From Photobacterium marinum (GTDB taxonomy: Bacteria > Pseudomonadota > Gammaproteobacteria > Enterobacterales > Vibrionaceae): 64,000 nt of DNA. The DNA is taken from assembly GCF_000331515.1 (NCBI RefSeq), contig NZ_AMZO01000001.1, positions 124,001 to 188,000 on the forward strand, given 5' to 3'. Below, piece by piece: positions 55,338-63,704 of this stretch (the stretch's first letter is position 1; each line of letters starts with the position of its first letter). The position numbers were made by a program, and so were the translations under genes. The notes below the pieces were generated by a model. The model was not told the DNA's origin and did no database searches. It saw only the letters and a list, made by a program, of their open reading frames with translations.

Positions 55338-55919
55338 ATGTGGAATTGGATAAAAAAGTGGTTGAAGTTGATCAGGACGCCACCTAAGCATTTCAGCCTT
55401 GGTTTTCTGACGTTAGGAGGATTTATTGCCGGGATTATTTTCTGGGGAGCTTTCAATACCGGGATGGAGTTTACAAATTCTGAAGTGTTCTGTGTAAGCT
55501 GCCATGAAGATAATGTCTACCAGGAAATCCAGGGAACCATCCATTTTACGAATCGCACAGGAGTCCGGGCGATTTGCTCCGATTGTCATGTTCCTCATGA
55601 CTGGACCGATAAAATGGCGAGAAAGATGCAGGCATCTAAAGAAGTTTTTGCCTGGATCACAGGTGCTATATCAACCCCTGAAAAATTTGAAGCAAGACGT
55701 TTACACATGGCTGAGCGTGAATGGACTCGGATGAAGAAAAGTGACTCGCTGGAATGCCGAAATTGCCACGAGTTTGTCTATATGGATTTTACCCGACAAT
55801 CACTAAGAGCATCAGCACAGCACTCTACCGCATTGGCCGATGGTAGTCGCACTTGTATTGATTGCCATAAAGGTATTGCCCATAAATTACCAGATATGCA
55901 GGGGGTAGAAGGATTCTGA
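55338..55919 (+). CDS. napC: NapC, membrane-anchored tetraheme quinol dehydrogenase
   Basis: 193 residues from ATG 55338 with a GAGGAGG ribosome binding site. An N-terminal membrane anchor (about 20-40) and four CXXCH heme motifs (CVSCH, CSDCH, CRNCH, CIDCH) are those of the NapC/NirT family. Oxidises quinol and feeds NapB. Last gene of the napEABC operon. Confidence 0.93.
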   Translation: MWNWIKKWLKLIRTPPKHFSLGFLTLGGFIAGIIFWGAFNTGMEFTNSEVFCVSCHEDNVYQEIQGTIHFTNRTGVRAICSDCHVPHDWTDKMARKMQASKEVFAWITGAISTPEKFEARRLHMAEREWTRMKKSDSLECRNCHEFVYMDFTRQSLRASAQHSTALADGSRTCIDCHKGIAHKLPDMQGVEGF

Positions 55920-56232
55920 CTTAAATTCTTGTGTTCCGACCTGTTTAATCGAAATTGTGACGTATATTTAAGCCCACGAATGTGGGCTTTGTTGTCATTA
56001 GTGGCAGATCTTGGTAATCAGCGTTTATAAGATGGTAGAATTGATCACACCCTATTTTGACGGTGGGTCTTCCGGTTTTTCTTAATCAAGCCTGTACGAA
56101 AGGGCAAATGGTATTGGCTTGATCTTGCATGGCTAAATATCCGGGAATAAAATGCGCTATTCGAACGTTTCTGCGCTTTGTTTTCTTTGACCATGATGAA
56201 GTCATAATAATAACCATGGGAACATATGTTAT
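55920..56232. other. Intergenic region between napC and lpxL
   Basis: Contains the nap terminator at its start. The remaining 240 bp is AT-rich and presumably holds the lpxL promoter. Nothing else recognised. Confidence 0.5.
55970..55995 (+). terminator. Terminator of napEABC
   Basis: Stem aagcccac / gtgggctt with loop GAAT, followed by TTGTTGT. Confidence 0.75.
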
Positions 56233-57159
56233 ATGAGTAAATTTACAGTACCGACGTTTAAAAAAGCGTTTCTGCATCCTCGGTATTGGTTAACGCTATT
56301 GATGATTGGCGTTATGTATCTGATGAGCTGGCTGCCTTACTTTATCCAGTTTCGTTTAGGTCAGGGTTTTGGTCGTCTTGCGATGCACTTTATGAAAAAG
56401 CGCCGTAAAACTATCGAGCGTAATTTGGAATTATGTTTTCCTGATATGCCAGAACAAGAACGCCAGGAATTAATTCAAAAGAATATCGATAATACAGGTT
56501 TGGCTCTGTTTGAAACTTGTATGGCTTGGTTCTGGCCGGATCTTCGAGTCGAACGTCATGTTAAAATAGAAGGTCTGGAGCACCTCTATAAGTTGGAAGA
56601 AGAAGGCAAGGGTGTATTGCTGATAGCCATTCACTCATTGAATCTTGAGCTTGGGGCTCGGGCCTTTGGACTAAAGGCTCCGGGCGTTGGTGTTTACAGA
56701 CCAAATACCAATCCGTGTTTTGACTACTTCCAGTTTAAAGGTCGCGTTCGTTCCAATAAATACATGATTGATCGTAAAGATGTGAAGGGAATGCTGAAGG
56801 CTCTGCGCGATGGTGAGCGAGTTTGGTATGCACCAGACCATGATTATGGTCTTCGTCGTTCGTCTTTTGCTCCTTTGTTTGCGGTTGAGAAAGCATGTAC
56901 AACGACAGGAACAAGTTTGCTGGTTGATGCAACAGATTGTGCAGTAGTGCCATTTGCGATGGTACGTGAAAGTAATTATGGTCGTTATACACTGAAAATT
57001 TTCCCGCCACTGGACGAATTTCCACATAACGAGCCGGATGCAGCAGCTGCTTACATAAACAAAGCCATTGAGCGTTCAATAATGGAAGCGCCGGAGCAGT
57101 ACATGTGGCTTCACCGCCGTTTCAAAACTCGCCCTGAAGGCGAAGCTTCACTGTACTGA
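56233..57159 (+). CDS. lpxL: LpxL-type lauroyl (acyl) transferase of lipid A biosynthesis
   Basis: 308 residues. N-terminal membrane segment (YWLTLLMIGVMYLMSWLPYF). The catalytic H-X4-E motif is IHSLNLE, with GVYRPNTNP, WYAPDHDYG and C-terminal YMWLHRRFKTRPEG as in E. coli LpxL (306 residues). Adds a secondary acyl chain to Kdo2-lipid IVA at the inner-membrane cytoplasmic face. Match is closer to LpxL than LpxM. Monocistronic. Confidence 0.9.
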   Translation: MSKFTVPTFKKAFLHPRYWLTLLMIGVMYLMSWLPYFIQFRLGQGFGRLAMHFMKKRRKTIERNLELCFPDMPEQERQELIQKNIDNTGLALFETCMAWFWPDLRVERHVKIEGLEHLYKLEEEGKGVLLIAIHSLNLELGARAFGLKAPGVGVYRPNTNPCFDYFQFKGRVRSNKYMIDRKDVKGMLKALRDGERVWYAPDHDYGLRRSSFAPLFAVEKACTTTGTSLLVDATDCAVVPFAMVRESNYGRYTLKIFPPLDEFPHNEPDAAAAYINKAIERSIMEAPEQYMWLHRRFKTRPEGEASLY

Positions 57160-57182
57160 GCAGAGACGTTATAAATAATATT

Positions 57183-57209
57183 AAGGCAGCCTAACGGCTG
57201 CCTTTTTTA
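57183..57209 (+). terminator. Terminator of lpxL
   Basis: Stem aaggcagcc / ggctgcctt with loop TAAC, followed by T4A. Confidence 0.9.
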
Positions 57210-57240
57210 TCACTGATTTTATACAGAAAAGAAAATAGCT

Positions 57241-58083
57241 TTATCCAACTAGTCGGCCTTCTTGATAATCACTAATGGCTTGTTCAATCTCTTCCATTGT
57301 ATTCATAACAAACGGCCCGTAATGAACAATAGGTTCATCAATAGGGATGCCAGACAGCAGGAGGACACCTGAATCATCGTTAGCAGAAATTGACAGACCT
57401 TCTCCCTGATCCAGAATAACAAGTTGTCCGGCTTTAGCTGTAACTCCTTCAATCTCTATATGTCCCTGATAGACATACAACAGGGCCTGATAATCCGGAT
57501 TGAGGCAACTCGAGAAATGTTCGCCCTTACTTGCTTGCCAGTCGGCGATGGTGGTCGGGACTCCTGTTTGTTGTAACGGTCCTGTCAGAGTTTCACCTCT
57601 AATTGTCAGATCGCCGGCGATCACTCGTACCAGACTATGATCAGATAACAGTTTTTCCGTAATCACTTCTGGTTGAAAATCATGATACTGAGCTTCTGAC
57701 ATTTTCTTGCTGGCGGGCAGGTTTAACCAAATCTGGAAACCGTGCAGGTTGCCGTCAGTCACCATCGGCATTTCGCTGTGGATCACACCGCGACCGGCAG
57801 ACATCCATTGTGCACCGCCATCGCGTAGTTCACCTACGTTGCCCATATGGTCTTTATGTTGGAAATGACCATTAAGCATATATGTGAGAGTTTCGATGCC
57901 GCGATGCGGGTGAGCCGGAAATCCACCAATGTAATCGTCCGGGTTTTCTGATTTGATTTCATCAATCATCAGAAACGGTGAAAACTGAGCATTGTTGAAC
58001 CCGTGAGTGCGTTGAATTTTAACGCCGTCACCATCCGAAGAAGCATGAGATTGAATAATTTGTTTAATGCGCCTGATAGCCAT
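57241..58083 (-). CDS. Pirin family protein (YhhW-like cupin)
   Basis: 280 residues. Bicupin fold with metal-binding motif HPHRGIETLTYMLNGHFQHKDHMG in the N-terminal domain and GRGVIHSEMP. The metal ligands are the His residues in these and a Glu. Bacterial relatives (E. coli YhhW) have quercetin 2,3-dioxygenase activity in vitro. Physiological role uncertain. Single gene. Confidence 0.92.
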   Translation of the reverse strand: MAIRRIKQIIQSHASSDGDGVKIQRTHGFNNAQFSPFLMIDEIKSENPDDYIGGFPAHPHRGIETLTYMLNGHFQHKDHMGNVGELRDGGAQWMSAGRGVIHSEMPMVTDGNLHGFQIWLNLPASKKMSEAQYHDFQPEVITEKLLSDHSLVRVIAGDLTIRGETLTGPLQQTGVPTTIADWQASKGEHFSSCLNPDYQALLYVYQGHIEIEGVTAKAGQLVILDQGEGLSISANDDSGVLLLSGIPIDEPIVHYGPFVMNTMEEIEQAISDYQEGRLVG

Positions 58084-58232
58084 AAGACCTCCGAATAGTC
58101 CCTCGACCTTAACCTGAATAACCTGTTTGTTATAAGTCTAGAGTCGGCACGTATTGGTTAACAGATGGCAAAGTTGGCCGAAATGTTAGAAAAAATTGAA
58201 TGACTGGATTTGGCAGAGAAGGGCATGACATC

Positions 58233-58841
58233 TTAGATTTGAGAATTCAATCGTTGCCAGGCTTCACAGATCTTACGGAATTGTTCAGCATCACCATTAG
58301 GACGATCCGGATGCCAGCGCAGGGCCAGTTTTCGCCATTGACGACGTACCTGAGACGGGCTTGCGTCTGTCGGCAGCTCCAGCAAGGCATAATCTTCCGG
58401 TTGAGCTGTGACGCTTTGAATAGTGCCAGTGCCGATATAACTTTGGTAGCGCTTCCAGAATGAAGACAGCAGAGACTTAATTACATCCGTGTCTGTGTTG
58501 TAGTTCTGCCAGTCGAGGTAATAACTTCTCAGTGGATCATCAATATCGACTTGGTTATGGTCGCCGGAAAGGTTATCAGACAAGCAAATATCCATAGCCT
58601 GAGCTTGTAGCCATTGATCCGGTAACAGCATTTCCTGCAGTTGATAAAGTGCATTCATTAACAGGAAATTGCGTTTAAAAAGATCTTTTTCGGGATCCTC
58701 ATCCAGAGTTGTTAGCAGGCCTTTTTGTTTCAGGGCTTCGGAAAGGGTATGAATCATCCAGCCTGATGGTTTTTCTTTTAAAATCGAAATAATCGGCCAG
58801 ATTAGCGGGTTGTCATACTCTGAATAGCGCTCCAATTCCAT
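58233..58841 (-). CDS. DnaJ-related protein with C-terminal J domain
   Basis: 202 residues. The N-terminal 110 or so residues match the DNAJ_related region (LIWPIISILKEKPSGWMIHTLSEALK), and the C-terminal 55 residues form a J domain (DYALLELPTDASPSQVRRQWRKLALRWHPDRPNGD) with the essential HPD tripeptide intact. J domains stimulate Hsp70 ATPases. The window carries two unusual Hsp70 genes about 8 kb away, which could be partners (speculative). Confidence 0.88.
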   Translation of the reverse strand: MELERYSEYDNPLIWPIISILKEKPSGWMIHTLSEALKQKGLLTTLDEDPEKDLFKRNFLLMNALYQLQEMLLPDQWLQAQAMDICLSDNLSGDHNQVDIDDPLRSYYLDWQNYNTDTDVIKSLLSSFWKRYQSYIGTGTIQSVTAQPEDYALLELPTDASPSQVRRQWRKLALRWHPDRPNGDAEQFRKICEAWQRLNSQI

Positions 58842-58931
58842 TGGCAGGAGGTTCCTAAAAATCTCAAATATATAGAGACTTTAGCAGAGGCATAAAATAA
58901 TACCAATCAATATATAACCTAAAGGAATAAT

Positions 58932-58958
58932 AAAAAGGCCAATCGAATGATTGGCCTT
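58932..58958 (-). terminator. Terminator of the SdaC-type transporter gene
   Basis: 10-bp stem (aaggccaatc / gattggcctt) with loop GAAT and, on the minus strand, a U5 tract after the stem. About 32 bp beyond the transporter stop. Confidence 0.8.
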
Positions 58959-58989
58959 GTAGATATTTATCTTTATTACTGGTGGTTAA

Positions 58990-60282
58990 TTACTGAGCCA
59001 GTGAATAGAAGATTGCTGAAATTGAAACCAGGCCGATAACAACAATGAAAATGTTGCTCAGTGCACCAGAGTATTGGCGCATAGATGGCACTTTCTTAAT
59101 TGCGTACATTGGCATGATAAATAGCAGCATTGCGATAACCGGGCCACCCAGGCTTTCAATCATACCCAGAATACTTGGGTTAATAGTTGCAACTGCCCAA
59201 GTTGTTACCAGCATGAATAGCGCAGTGAACGTATTCAGTGCTTTAGGGCCAACTTGTTTACCACGGCTGCGCGCCATTTTGATTACGATACCATTCAGGC
59301 CTTCGCTTGCACCCAGGTAGTGACCAAGGAAAGACTTAGTAATCGCAATAATTGCAACGATTGGTGCAGCATAAGCGATCGCTGGCGTATTAAAGTGGTT
59401 CGCTAGGTAAGTCAGGATAGAAACGTTTTGTGCCTTCGCTTCAGCAAGGTTAGCCGGAGACAGGCTCAGAACACAGCTGAATACGAAGAACATTACAGTT
59501 ACAACCATCATGATGTGGCTGCGAGCCAGAATGCGAGAACATTGCTTCTCGGCATTTGCGCCGTATTCTTTCTGCTTGGCTACAGCGAAAGAAGAGATCA
59601 CCGGAGAGTGGTTGAATGAGAAAACCATAACCGGAAGGATCAGCCAAACTGCCATCAGAATTGTGCTAAAGCCACCGTCTGCAGGAACGATTTCGTTGAA
59701 AATCGTACCGTTCCAGTAAGGAACCAGGTACAGTGCCAGCATCAGCAGTACAGCAACAAATGGGAAGACAAGTACGCTCATCGCTTTAACGATCAGCTGT
59801 TCGCCCAGACGTACAATCGCCATAAGAGCAACAATCAGTAGCAGTGCTAGAATAGCGCGCTCCGGTGGCTGGATGCCTAGCTGATGCTCCATGAAGCTTT
59901 CAACTGTGTTAGTCAGTGCCACACTGTAAACAAGCAGGATTGGGTAAATAGCGAAGAAGTACAGCAGGGTGATAACTTTACCCATGCCTACACCGAAGTG
60001 TTCTTCAACAACTTCTGTAATGTCAGCACCAGGATTAGAGCTGGACAGAACAAAACGAGTCATGCCGCGGTGTGCGAAGAAAGTCATTGGCAGGGCCAGC
60101 AGGGCCATAACCAATAGAGGGATAAGACCACCTACACCTGCGTTAATTGGCAGGAATAGTGTACCTGCACCTACAGCAGTACCGTAAAGGCCAAGGACCC
60201 AAACCGTATCGCTTTTGCTCCAACCAAGTTTGGTTGTGTTGGTTGAAGAAGTATTAACAGTATTGTTTTGTGTTGTGTCCAT
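58990..60282 (-). CDS. SdaC/TdcC-type amino acid:H+ symporter (HAAAP family), probable serine transporter
   Basis: 430 residues from ATG 60282, with AAAGGAG upstream. About 11 membrane segments (GLYGTAVGAGTLFLPINAGVGG at the first two). SdaC-like features include NPGADITEVVEEHFG and the charged FAVAKQKEYG loop. Likely proton-coupled serine or threonine uptake; a threonine substrate would fit kbl-tdh in this genome, but the identity of the amino acid cannot be read from sequence. Confidence 0.88.
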   Translation of the reverse strand: MDTTQNNTVNTSSTNTTKLGWSKSDTVWVLGLYGTAVGAGTLFLPINAGVGGLIPLLVMALLALPMTFFAHRGMTRFVLSSSNPGADITEVVEEHFGVGMGKVITLLYFFAIYPILLVYSVALTNTVESFMEHQLGIQPPERAILALLLIVALMAIVRLGEQLIVKAMSVLVFPFVAVLLMLALYLVPYWNGTIFNEIVPADGGFSTILMAVWLILPVMVFSFNHSPVISSFAVAKQKEYGANAEKQCSRILARSHIMMVVTVMFFVFSCVLSLSPANLAEAKAQNVSILTYLANHFNTPAIAYAAPIVAIIAITKSFLGHYLGASEGLNGIVIKMARSRGKQVGPKALNTFTALFMLVTTWAVATINPSILGMIESLGGPVIAMLLFIMPMYAIKKVPSMRQYSGALSNIFIVVIGLVSISAIFYSLAQ

Positions 60283-60893
60283 TATGGACATCTCCTTTAT
60301 AGGTATATTGTTATAGCCTTTAAAGGGTTCTGGTAGCATACCTTCCGTGCTTCGCTCAGTAGCGAAGGAATATAAGCAGATCTCAGTACTTAAATAGTAC
60401 TTATGTTCATTTGAACAGAGAAAGAAGCTAATGGTGAGTTGAATTTAATACTAGATTATATCTGGTATTAATTCATAAGACGGGTCCTGAGTCTGAAGTG
60501 CTATCCATGCGGCATTAAGCTGCTGATAAAATGTCTGCTTTATAATCGTTAATTAAATAAAACCTTATAAATACAAATGGAACCCTAAAGGACGGAAGGG
60601 AGTATAGGGGATTATTTGTTTCACAACTAATGATTTCGGTTTTTATTGAGATTGTTTGTGCAAATAACAGGCATATGTATCAATACCACAAAAGGATAGT
60701 TATGAAAAATTACGTCAAAAGATTGTGAGTTGTTAATACTTGGTTTTAAATATTCAGCTTAGGTATAACCAATAAAATTATCTGATGGCGCTATTTTATC
60801 AGGGTGGTGAATATATAGATGTAATAAAAAAGGAAGGCATAATGCCTTCCTTTAAAATTAATATGACTAATTTGAAATCAAATAAGATAAATA
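60283..60893. other. Intergenic region between the SdaC-type gene and yajQ
   Basis: About 610 bp, AT-rich. Holds the transporter promoter on the left and the yajQ terminator on the right (60824-60853). No supported ORF or RNA gene in between. Confidence 0.5.
60824..60853 (-). terminator. Terminator of yajQ
   Basis: Near-perfect stem aaaggaaggc / gccttccttt, small loop, and a minus-strand TTTTATTAC tract; about 40 bp after the yajQ stop. Confidence 0.82.
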
Positions 60894-61376
60894 TTAATCA
60901 CGGAAATTATCAAACTGGAATGGCTGACCTAATTCTGCTTCGCGAACCAGTGTCATAGTTGCTTGCAGGTCATCGCGTTTTTTACCAGTTACACGAACTT
61001 TCTCGCCCTGAATAGAAGCCTGCACTTTGATCTTAGATTCTTTAATTGCCTTAACAACTTTCTTTGCTGTCAGGCTGTCGATACCTTGCTTGAACAGGAC
61101 TTCCTGGTAAAAGGTTTTACCTGAATGGACAATGTCCTTAAGTTCCATCGCTCTTGCATCAACGCCACGCTTTGCCAGGTTACCGCGGAAAATATCCATC
61201 ATCTGCTGGATTTGGAAATCAGCTTCGGCAACGACTTTCACAACTTCTTTGTTCAGTTCAAAGCTAGCTTCAACACCGCGGAAGTCGAAACGTGTTGCGA
61301 GTTCGCGGTTAGCGTTGTCTACAGCGTTCTTCAGTTCAACGCTATCAACTTCAGAAACAATATCAAAAGATGGCAT
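60894..61376 (-). CDS. yajQ: YajQ family nucleotide-binding protein
   Basis: 160 residues from ATG 61376 ([22 protein letters not shown]). The family has two ferredoxin-like domains; some members, notably in Xanthomonas, bind c-di-GMP, while others have been linked to ATP/GTP or tRNA. Conserved segments FDFRG, KRGVDAR, KTFYQEV and [15 protein letters not shown] are present. Monocistronic. Confidence 0.94.
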   Translation of the reverse strand: MPSFDIVSEVDSVELKNAVDNANRELATRFDFRGVEASFELNKEVVKVVAEADFQIQQMMDIFRGNLAKRGVDARAMELKDIVHSGKTFYQEVLFKQGIDSLTAKKVVKAIKESKIKVQASIQGEKVRVTGKKRDDLQATMTLVREAELGQPFQFDNFRD

Positions 61377-61499
61377 TTGCAAGATCCTAATAGTTGGTTT
61401 GTTCCATTAGCAAGTGGCTTAAATCAGCATGACGGCGAACAGTTTTGCGCCGTCAGATTTCGTTTGGCTGCCTAAGAAACCTGCGTTTCTATTTATAGC

Positions 61500-62555
61500 T
61501 TATTTACGTGCTTTTACCGCATCAGCCAGCATCGTCAGCATGGTTTCAGTATCACCCCAGTTGATGCACGGATCGGTGATAGATTGGCCATAAGTAAGCT
61601 GAGCAAGGTTTGCTGCATCGACGCTCTGGTTACCTTCCTCGATAAAGCTCTCGGCCATAATGCCGGCAATGAAATGGCTGCCATTTTTGATCTGTTGACA
61701 GATATCAGCAGCAACATCTAACTGAAGTTTGTGTTGTTTCTGGCAGTTGCCGTGGCTGAAATCGACAATCAGGCGTTCAGGCAGTTCGAAGGACTTCAGA
61801 GTATCGCATGCTGCTTCGATATCTTCCTGATGGTAGTTCGGCATTTTGCCGCCACGCAGGATGATGTGACCGTGAGGGTTGCCCGAGGTACGGTAGATGG
61901 TCATTTCGCCGTGTTTAGACGGAGAGCAGAACACATGAGGTTCACGGGTTGCGCGGATAGCATCGATAGCAATCTTAATATTGCCATCAGTGCCGTTTTT
62001 GAAGCCAACAGGGCAGGATAGCGCTGATGCCATTTCACGGTGAATTTGTGATTCTGTAGTACGGGCACCGATAGCCCCCCAGGAAATCAGATCTGCCAGG
62101 TATTGGCCAGTGATCATATCCAGAAACTCAGTCGCTGTCGCCACTCCAAGTTTGTTGATATCAACCAGAAGTTTGCGGGCAGTGTGCAAGCCGGAAACCA
62201 GATCAAGGCTGCCATCAAGGTGAGGGTCAGAAACCAGACCTTTCCAGCCAACAACGGTACGAGGCTTTTCGAAGTAGGTGCGCATAACAATACAAAGTTG
62301 GTCTTTGTATTTGTCCTGAATTTCTTGAATGCGCTTTGCGTAATCAAGTGCAGCTTCAGGATCATGTACCGAGCAAGGGCCAACGATAACCAGAAGCCGG
62401 GAGTCTTGTCCCGTTAAAATCGCTTCAACCTGTCGGCGAGAGTTTGCAACATGCTCTGCAATTTCATCAGTGATTGGGTAAGCAGCTTCAACATCTGCTG
62501 GCGTTGGCATCGCCCCAAGGCTCACTGTGCGGAGTTCATCTGTTTTCATTGGCAT
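61500..62555 (-). CDS. aroH: 3-deoxy-7-phosphoheptulonate (DAHP) synthase, AroH-like
   Basis: 351 residues. Condenses PEP and erythrose 4-phosphate in the first step of aromatic amino acid biosynthesis. Class I signatures include LVIVGPCSVHDPEAALDYA, MRTYFEKPRTVVGWKGL, GARTTESQIHREMASALSCPVGFKNGTDG and VDFSHGNCQKQH. Sequence detail (SWGAIGARTTESQIHRE, CQKQH) is closer to E. coli AroH (Trp-sensitive) than AroF or AroG; feedback specificity is not proven. Divergent from a PEP-binding domain protein. Confidence 0.92.
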   Translation of the reverse strand: MPMKTDELRTVSLGAMPTPADVEAAYPITDEIAEHVANSRRQVEAILTGQDSRLLVIVGPCSVHDPEAALDYAKRIQEIQDKYKDQLCIVMRTYFEKPRTVVGWKGLVSDPHLDGSLDLVSGLHTARKLLVDINKLGVATATEFLDMITGQYLADLISWGAIGARTTESQIHREMASALSCPVGFKNGTDGNIKIAIDAIRATREPHVFCSPSKHGEMTIYRTSGNPHGHIILRGGKMPNYHQEDIEAACDTLKSFELPERLIVDFSHGNCQKQHKLQLDVAADICQQIKNGSHFIAGIMAESFIEEGNQSVDAANLAQLTYGQSITDPCINWGDTETMLTMLADAVKARK

Positions 62556-62751
62556 AATACGTTTGCCTATCTCGGTATATCAAAAAATTACGACGCGTAA
62601 AGATAGCCCAAATGACCGCAGGAATAAACCAAACTTGTGATATGTCTTAGGTTTTTATGTAGAAATCCATGCTTTGTTAAGCATAGCTGCTGTATTGATA
62701 AGCAAACGTTACGAATAAAAAACAATTTGAAAGCGAAAAAATGAGGGAACT

Positions 62752-63642
62752 ATGGCAAATAAAGTGCAAGCTGGATTGCATATAACCGGGATGTTAAAGA
62801 AAGCCGAGCAACTTGAAGCACCGGACTTTGAAGTGGGTTTAGTATCAATGGATGATCTTATTCATCATGAGATTGGTATTCACCCTTACGCGATTGCTGA
62901 AACGGCAAAATTGGACGAATCAAAGCAGGAAACTGTTATTGCGCGAGTGGGTGAACAGGATGCGCCTGCAGAATGGTATGTTACAACGCTAACGGGCTTA
63001 TTGATTAAGGCGGCGAAGAAGTGCGAAGGGCAGCCGTTGAAAGTGAAACTGTCTGGTGCTGACTCATACAGCCGAAAATCTTTACTCGGAAGTGAGCTGG
63101 AAGCAGATGAAGTCAATCCGTTAATTGGTCTTCGTGGTGTTTCCCGTTTTGCAGATCGGGGTCACCGCAAAGCTTTTGAGCTTGAATGTGAAGTGATTAA
63201 GCGGGCTCGTAATGCTGAAGGTATGACTAATATCGAGCTGGTGGTTCCGTTTGTCCGTACCTGCAGTGAAGCGGCAACCATTATAGACTTGCTGGCAGAG
63301 CAGGGGCTTTGTCGTGGTATGAATGGTTTGAAGGTTAATCTGTTGTGCGAATTGCCAGCCAATGCACTGTTAGCCGAGAAATTCCTGCCGTATTTTGACG
63401 GCATGGTTATCGATATTGATCAACTGGGCCAGTTCGCATTGGGGCTGGACCAGGATCATCCGACGCTGAACTACTTGCATGATGACCAGAATGAGGCAAT
63501 ACAACTTTTGCTCAAACAGGCACTGAGTGCGGCTGAAGCCAGCAACAAGCCTTGTGATGTCGTCAGCCACTATATCCGACAGGCACCTAAGCTACAGAAG
63601 TGGTTGCAGGATTTGGGCATAAAAACTGTGGTTAGTCAGTAA
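62752..63642 (+). CDS. Stand-alone, degenerate PEP-binding domain protein (PpsA C-terminal paralogue)
   Basis: 296 residues. From about residue 122 it aligns with the PEP/pyruvate barrel of PpsA: NPLIGLRGVSRF, ECEVIKRARN, PFVRTCSEAATIIDLL, CELPANALLAEKFLPYFDG and LGLDQD. It has no ATP-grasp domain and no phosphohistidine domain. The substrate-site [13 protein letters not shown] of PpsA is replaced by VIDIDQLGQFALG, and the catalytic-Cys motif GICGQGPSD is absent (here DVVSHYIRQ). It should not catalyse the PpsA reaction. Located beside a PEP-consuming DAHP synthase, it may bind PEP as a regulator or scaffold (inference). Confidence 0.82.
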   Translation: MANKVQAGLHITGMLKKAEQLEAPDFEVGLVSMDDLIHHEIGIHPYAIAETAKLDESKQETVIARVGEQDAPAEWYVTTLTGLLIKAAKKCEGQPLKVKLSGADSYSRKSLLGSELEADEVNPLIGLRGVSRFADRGHRKAFELECEVIKRARNAEGMTNIELVVPFVRTCSEAATIIDLLAEQGLCRGMNGLKVNLLCELPANALLAEKFLPYFDGMVIDIDQLGQFALGLDQDHPTLNYLHDDQNEAIQLLLKQALSAAEASNKPCDVVSHYIRQAPKLQKWLQDLGIKTVVSQ

Positions 63643-63663
63643 GTAAATTGAAAGTTCAAATAT

Positions 63664-63697
63664 AAAGAAACCGGCAACCAATGCCGGTTTCTTTTTG
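63664..63697. terminator. Bidirectional terminator
   Basis: 13-bp stem (aaagaaaccggca / tgccggtttcttt) with loop ACCAA, followed by TTG. Lies between the converging PEP-binding protein and acyltransferase genes. Confidence 0.88.
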
Positions 63698-63704
63698 TGC
63701 GTCG

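Noticed and set aside
38776-57209. Similar terminators gcagcc/ggctgc at 38780 and 57185
   Set aside because: Short GC stems of this kind recur by chance; unlike the fadL/GAPDH pair, similarity does not extend beyond the hairpin.
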